From the NCBI GenBank assembly GCA_016933215.1, contig JAFGBH010000047.1, positions 1 through 62,397 on the forward strand: DNA of 62,397 nt. Direction: 5' to 3'. Origin of the DNA: Deltaproteobacteria bacterium (lineage in GTDB: Bacteria; Desulfobacterota; Syntrophia; Syntrophales; UBA2210). This document shows positions 59,892 through 62,397 of this stretch, in pieces. The stretch's first letter is position 1. Each line of letters begins with the position of its first letter. The notes beneath the pieces were generated by a model. That model was not told the origin of the DNA. It saw only the letters and a program-made list of their open reading frames with translations, and searched no databases. Both the position numbers and the translations under genes were made by a program.

Positions 59892-61100
59892 CTACCCCGT
59901 ATGGCAATTGAGCCACGTCGTTTCGTTTTCCTCTGTTCCCGAATCGATCCTGGTTATGGTTTCCTTCACCGCGTCGGCGAGTTCCCGCGCCTTCACGTCT
60001 CTTCCCCCGAGCCCCGCAATATAATTATGCATGGGTGCCTCAATCCCGGTCCCGTAGAGGGCCGACTTTATGTCCGAGGAGACCCCTCCGTCGCAGCCGT
60101 AGCTCATGCATTTCTCGAATACAACGATGACCTTGGCCTTTTTAAGGGCCGTGGCAATCGCTTTTCTCGGAAAGGGCCTGAAGACCCTGATACCGACGAC
60201 ACCGGCCCTGATTCCTTCTTTCCGAAGCGAATCCGCCGCCACGGTGGCCTCGGCGGCGATGGAGCCCATTCCCACAATGACAATCTCGGCATCGTCCGTC
60301 ATGTGCTCCCAGAGAAGGCCGCCATGGTCGCGGCCGAAGGCCTGTCCGTAGGCCGTGCTGACCTCCTCGATGGTATCGGTCGATTTCAGAAGGGCATCCT
60401 GCAGCTTGTAGCGTTTCTCCATGTATCCGTCGCAGAGGACTCCCTCGGCATTTTCCCTCCTCCAGGGGAAGAAGACGGGGTTCACCGTCACCGGATTTTC
60501 GGGGGAGATATCGACCGATGGTTTGTAGGGAGGGAGAAACTCGCGGACCTTCCCGTAATCGGGTATCTCAACGGGCATCATCGTGTGGGAGAGGACAAAC
60601 CCGTCGTAGCAGACCATGACCGGTATGTAGACTGCCTCGGCGATGCGATAGGCCTGGATGATCGTGTCGATGATTTCCTGGTTGTCCCTGCAGTAGATCT
60701 GGATCCATCCCGTATCCCTCTGTGAAAAGGAGTCCTGCTGGTCATTGAAGATCGACCATGGCGCCCCCACGCCGCGATTGACGCAGCACATGACGATGGG
60801 GAGCCGCGAGCCCGCGGCCCAGTGAATCTGCTCGTGCATGTAGAGAAGGCCGTTGGAACTTGTTGCCGTAAAGACCCTGGCACCCACGGTGGATGCCGAT
60901 ATGCAGACCGTGAGGGCCGAATGCTCTCCCTCAACCCGCACATATTCCGCCCTCAACTCGCCCCCCTCCACAAAGGTGGAGAGTTTCTCGGCGAGGCTCG
61001 TCTGCGGCGTGATGGGGTAGGCGGCGATCACGTTCGGCTCGACGAGTTTCACTGCCAGGGCCGCTGCCTCATTTCCCGTTATGATTCGCGTATCACTCAT
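59892..61100 (-). CDS. porA: 2-oxoacid:ferredoxin oxidoreductase alpha subunit
   Basis: [32 protein letters not shown]. Confidence 0.93.
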   Translation of the reverse strand: MSDTRIITGNEAAALAVKLVEPNVIAAYPITPQTSLAEKLSTFVEGGELRAEYVRVEGEHSALTVCISASTVGARVFTATSSNGLLYMHEQIHWAAGSRLPIVMCCVNRGVGAPWSIFNDQQDSFSQRDTGWIQIYCRDNQEIIDTIIQAYRIAEAVYIPVMVCYDGFVLSHTMMPVEIPDYGKVREFLPPYKPSVDISPENPVTVNPVFFPWRRENAEGVLCDGYMEKRYKLQDALLKSTDTIEEVSTAYGQAFGRDHGGLLWEHMTDDAEIVIVGMGSIAAEATVAADSLRKEGIRAGVVGIRVFRPFPRKAIATALKKAKVIVVFEKCMSYGCDGGVSSDIKSALYGTGIEAPMHNYIAGLGGRDVKARELADAVKETITRIDSGTEENETTWLNCHTG

Positions 61101-61386
61101 CGCACTCCACCTTTCTCACCATCCGTATTGCATTGGGGGGACATTCCTCGGCGCAGATACCGCATCCCTTGCAGTAGTCGAGGTCGATCTCGACGGGTAT
61201 GGACATGGTGACCACACCGTCGGGGCAGTAGAGCCAGCATAAAAAGCATGCCGCCTTCCCCTTGGTCTCGGGGATACACTTTGAATGGTCTATCACGGGT
61301 TTCAGGTCACTCCAGTCACCCGTCTTACCAGCCTCCCCGATCGCCGGGGTGCATATTCCGGATATGTACTTGTCTCTTTGTTCCAT
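61093..61386 (-). CDS. porD: 2-oxoacid:ferredoxin oxidoreductase delta (ferredoxin) subunit
   Basis: CFLCWLYCP and [16 protein letters not shown] clusters. Confidence 0.92.
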   Translation of the reverse strand: MEQRDKYISGICTPAIGEAGKTGDWSDLKPVIDHSKCIPETKGKAACFLCWLYCPDGVVTMSIPVEIDLDYCKGCGICAEECPPNAIRMVRKVECDE

Positions 61387-61394
61387 AGTCGAAC

Positions 61395-61973
61395 CTACTC
61401 CGTTGTGGCTTCTCGTATCACCGTTTTATCGTAGGCCATCGTGATGGCCTGCAGATTCGTATAGGCCTGATGGTCGGGCATCTTCTTTTTCAGTCCCCTC
61501 TCTATGTTATCCAGGGATACGAGATCCGAGGCACGTGAGAGGGCGCCCAGGAGGGGTGTGTTGACCGTGGGGAGTCCGCCCATGAAGAGGTGCTGTTCCC
61601 GGGCTATCTGCGAGGCGTCGACGAGAGCCAGATCGAAGGAGCCGTCAATGGCAATCTCCTCCATTCCGAGGGCGGTGTTGATGATGAGGACACCCTTTTC
61701 CTTCAATCGCCCGACAACGTCCATGACCTCGATGAGAGATTCGTCGAGGACCACGGCGATATCGGCATATTCTATCTGAGAGAAGGTCCTGAGTGGCTCG
61801 GCGGCTATCCGTGTGGATGCCGTGAGCGGTGCCCCCCTCCTCTCGGGACCGAAGGTGGGCGCCGATGTTACCCCCCTGAATCCCTGAATGTATGCCGCCT
61901 CGGCCAGGATCTGCGATGCAAGGACCACACCCTGCCCCCCCCTTCCGTACCAGATGATTTCATGCATAGTCAT
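61395..61973 (-). CDS. porG: 2-oxoacid:ferredoxin oxidoreductase gamma subunit
   Basis: [18 protein letters not shown]; start refined to [10 protein letters not shown] with GGGG SD because the upstream codons lie in a terminator. Confidence 0.92.
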   Translation of the reverse strand: MTMHEIIWYGRGGQGVVLASQILAEAAYIQGFRGVTSAPTFGPERRGAPLTASTRIAAEPLRTFSQIEYADIAVVLDESLIEVMDVVGRLKEKGVLIINTALGMEEIAIDGSFDLALVDASQIAREQHLFMGGLPTVNTPLLGALSRASDLVSLDNIERGLKKKMPDHQAYTNLQAITMAYDKTVIREATTE

Positions 61974-61989
61974 CGCCCCATTTTTTCGC

Positions 61990-62023
61990 AAAAAAAAGGC
62001 CATGGATTGTTACCCCATGGCCC
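61990..62023 (-). terminator. intrinsic terminator immediately upstream of porG
   Basis: minus strand GGGCCATGG-GGTAACAAT-CCATGGCC-TTTTTTTT. Confidence 0.88.
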
Positions 62024-62050
62024 TTGTACCTTGTAATACTATCGCATCAT

Positions 62051-62168
62051 ATCTTACAGGTGACAGGCCAGGGGCATTCACCCCTAAGAAGAGCGAGGCA
62101 CAAAAGGTGTAAACGTAATAGAATTGTTGCTCTCCGGCTTGTCATGAATCGTTCCGCCTTCGTAAGAT
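62051..62168. ncRNA. candidate structured RNA element of unassigned family
   Basis: nested pairing ATCTTAC/GTAAGAT, TGACAGGCC/GGCTTGTCA, GGGG-CATTCA-CCCC, AGAGC/GCTCT; no ORF accounts for it. Confidence 0.4.
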
Positions 62169-62308
62169 TCCGATTTTCTATATCAAAAAAATGTGAAAGT
62201 CAACATGATTTTTTCATCTGGGATAGGTGAAACGGGACAAGTCTCCGGGGGCTTCGCTCAACACCCCTCGTTGACGGGGCCGGTGGCATCTGGTATGTGA
62301 TTACAATA

Positions 62309-62397
62309 GTTGAACTGAACAGCGAGCGCATTCCCCGTTGCTTGCAGCGGGGTTAGCGAGCGAATAAAAAATAACATTTATCTTAACAGTCGGAGAT
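62309..62397 (+). repeat. type A dispersed repeat, copy 4 (cut by window end)
   Basis: gttgaactgaacagcgagcgcattccccgttgcttgcagcggggttagcgagcgaataaaaaataacatttatcttaacagtcggagat. Confidence 0.9.

Noticed and set aside
23004-62397. CRISPR array
   Set aside because: The repeated palindromic units are dispersed singly tens of kb apart, not arrayed with spacers, and no cas genes are present.

Overview
This 62.4 kb window looks like a chromosomal segment from an anaerobic Gram-negative bacterium. Gene content (PilMNOPQ, WaaA/KdtA, PorGDAB, DUF39 homocysteine-biosynthesis family, SelA) suggests Desulfobacterota/Deltaproteobacteria, which is an inference. Most of it is housekeeping: rho-rpmE-prfA-prmC-murA-hisD, tRNA-Gly, rimP-nusA-infB-DUF503-rbfA-nrnA-truB-rpsO-pnp-dut, gcvH-lplA-hisC, rpsU, holA, rpe, waaA and porGDAB. 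An HAE1-type RND efflux operon, mntP, a triple-PAS diguanylate cyclase and an acyl-CoA synthetase with an in-frame amber stop lie in the first third. Signals not explained by protein coding: (i) two well-formed c-di-GMP-I (GEMM-I) riboswitches, one before an uncharacterised membrane protein (about 2001-2090) and one before an ftsB-like/pilMNOPQ/Ig-like adhesin cluster (about 40044-40135); (ii) a dispersed two-hairpin intergenic repeat family (type A, four copies) and a second GC-rich repeat (type B, two copies), with one A copy missing exactly the hairpin between two 7-bp direct repeats; (iii) a compact intergenic element with nested long-range pairing (62051-62168) next to an intrinsic terminator just upstream of porG, a candidate unassigned structured RNA. 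All calls come from reading the sequence; no database search was run.
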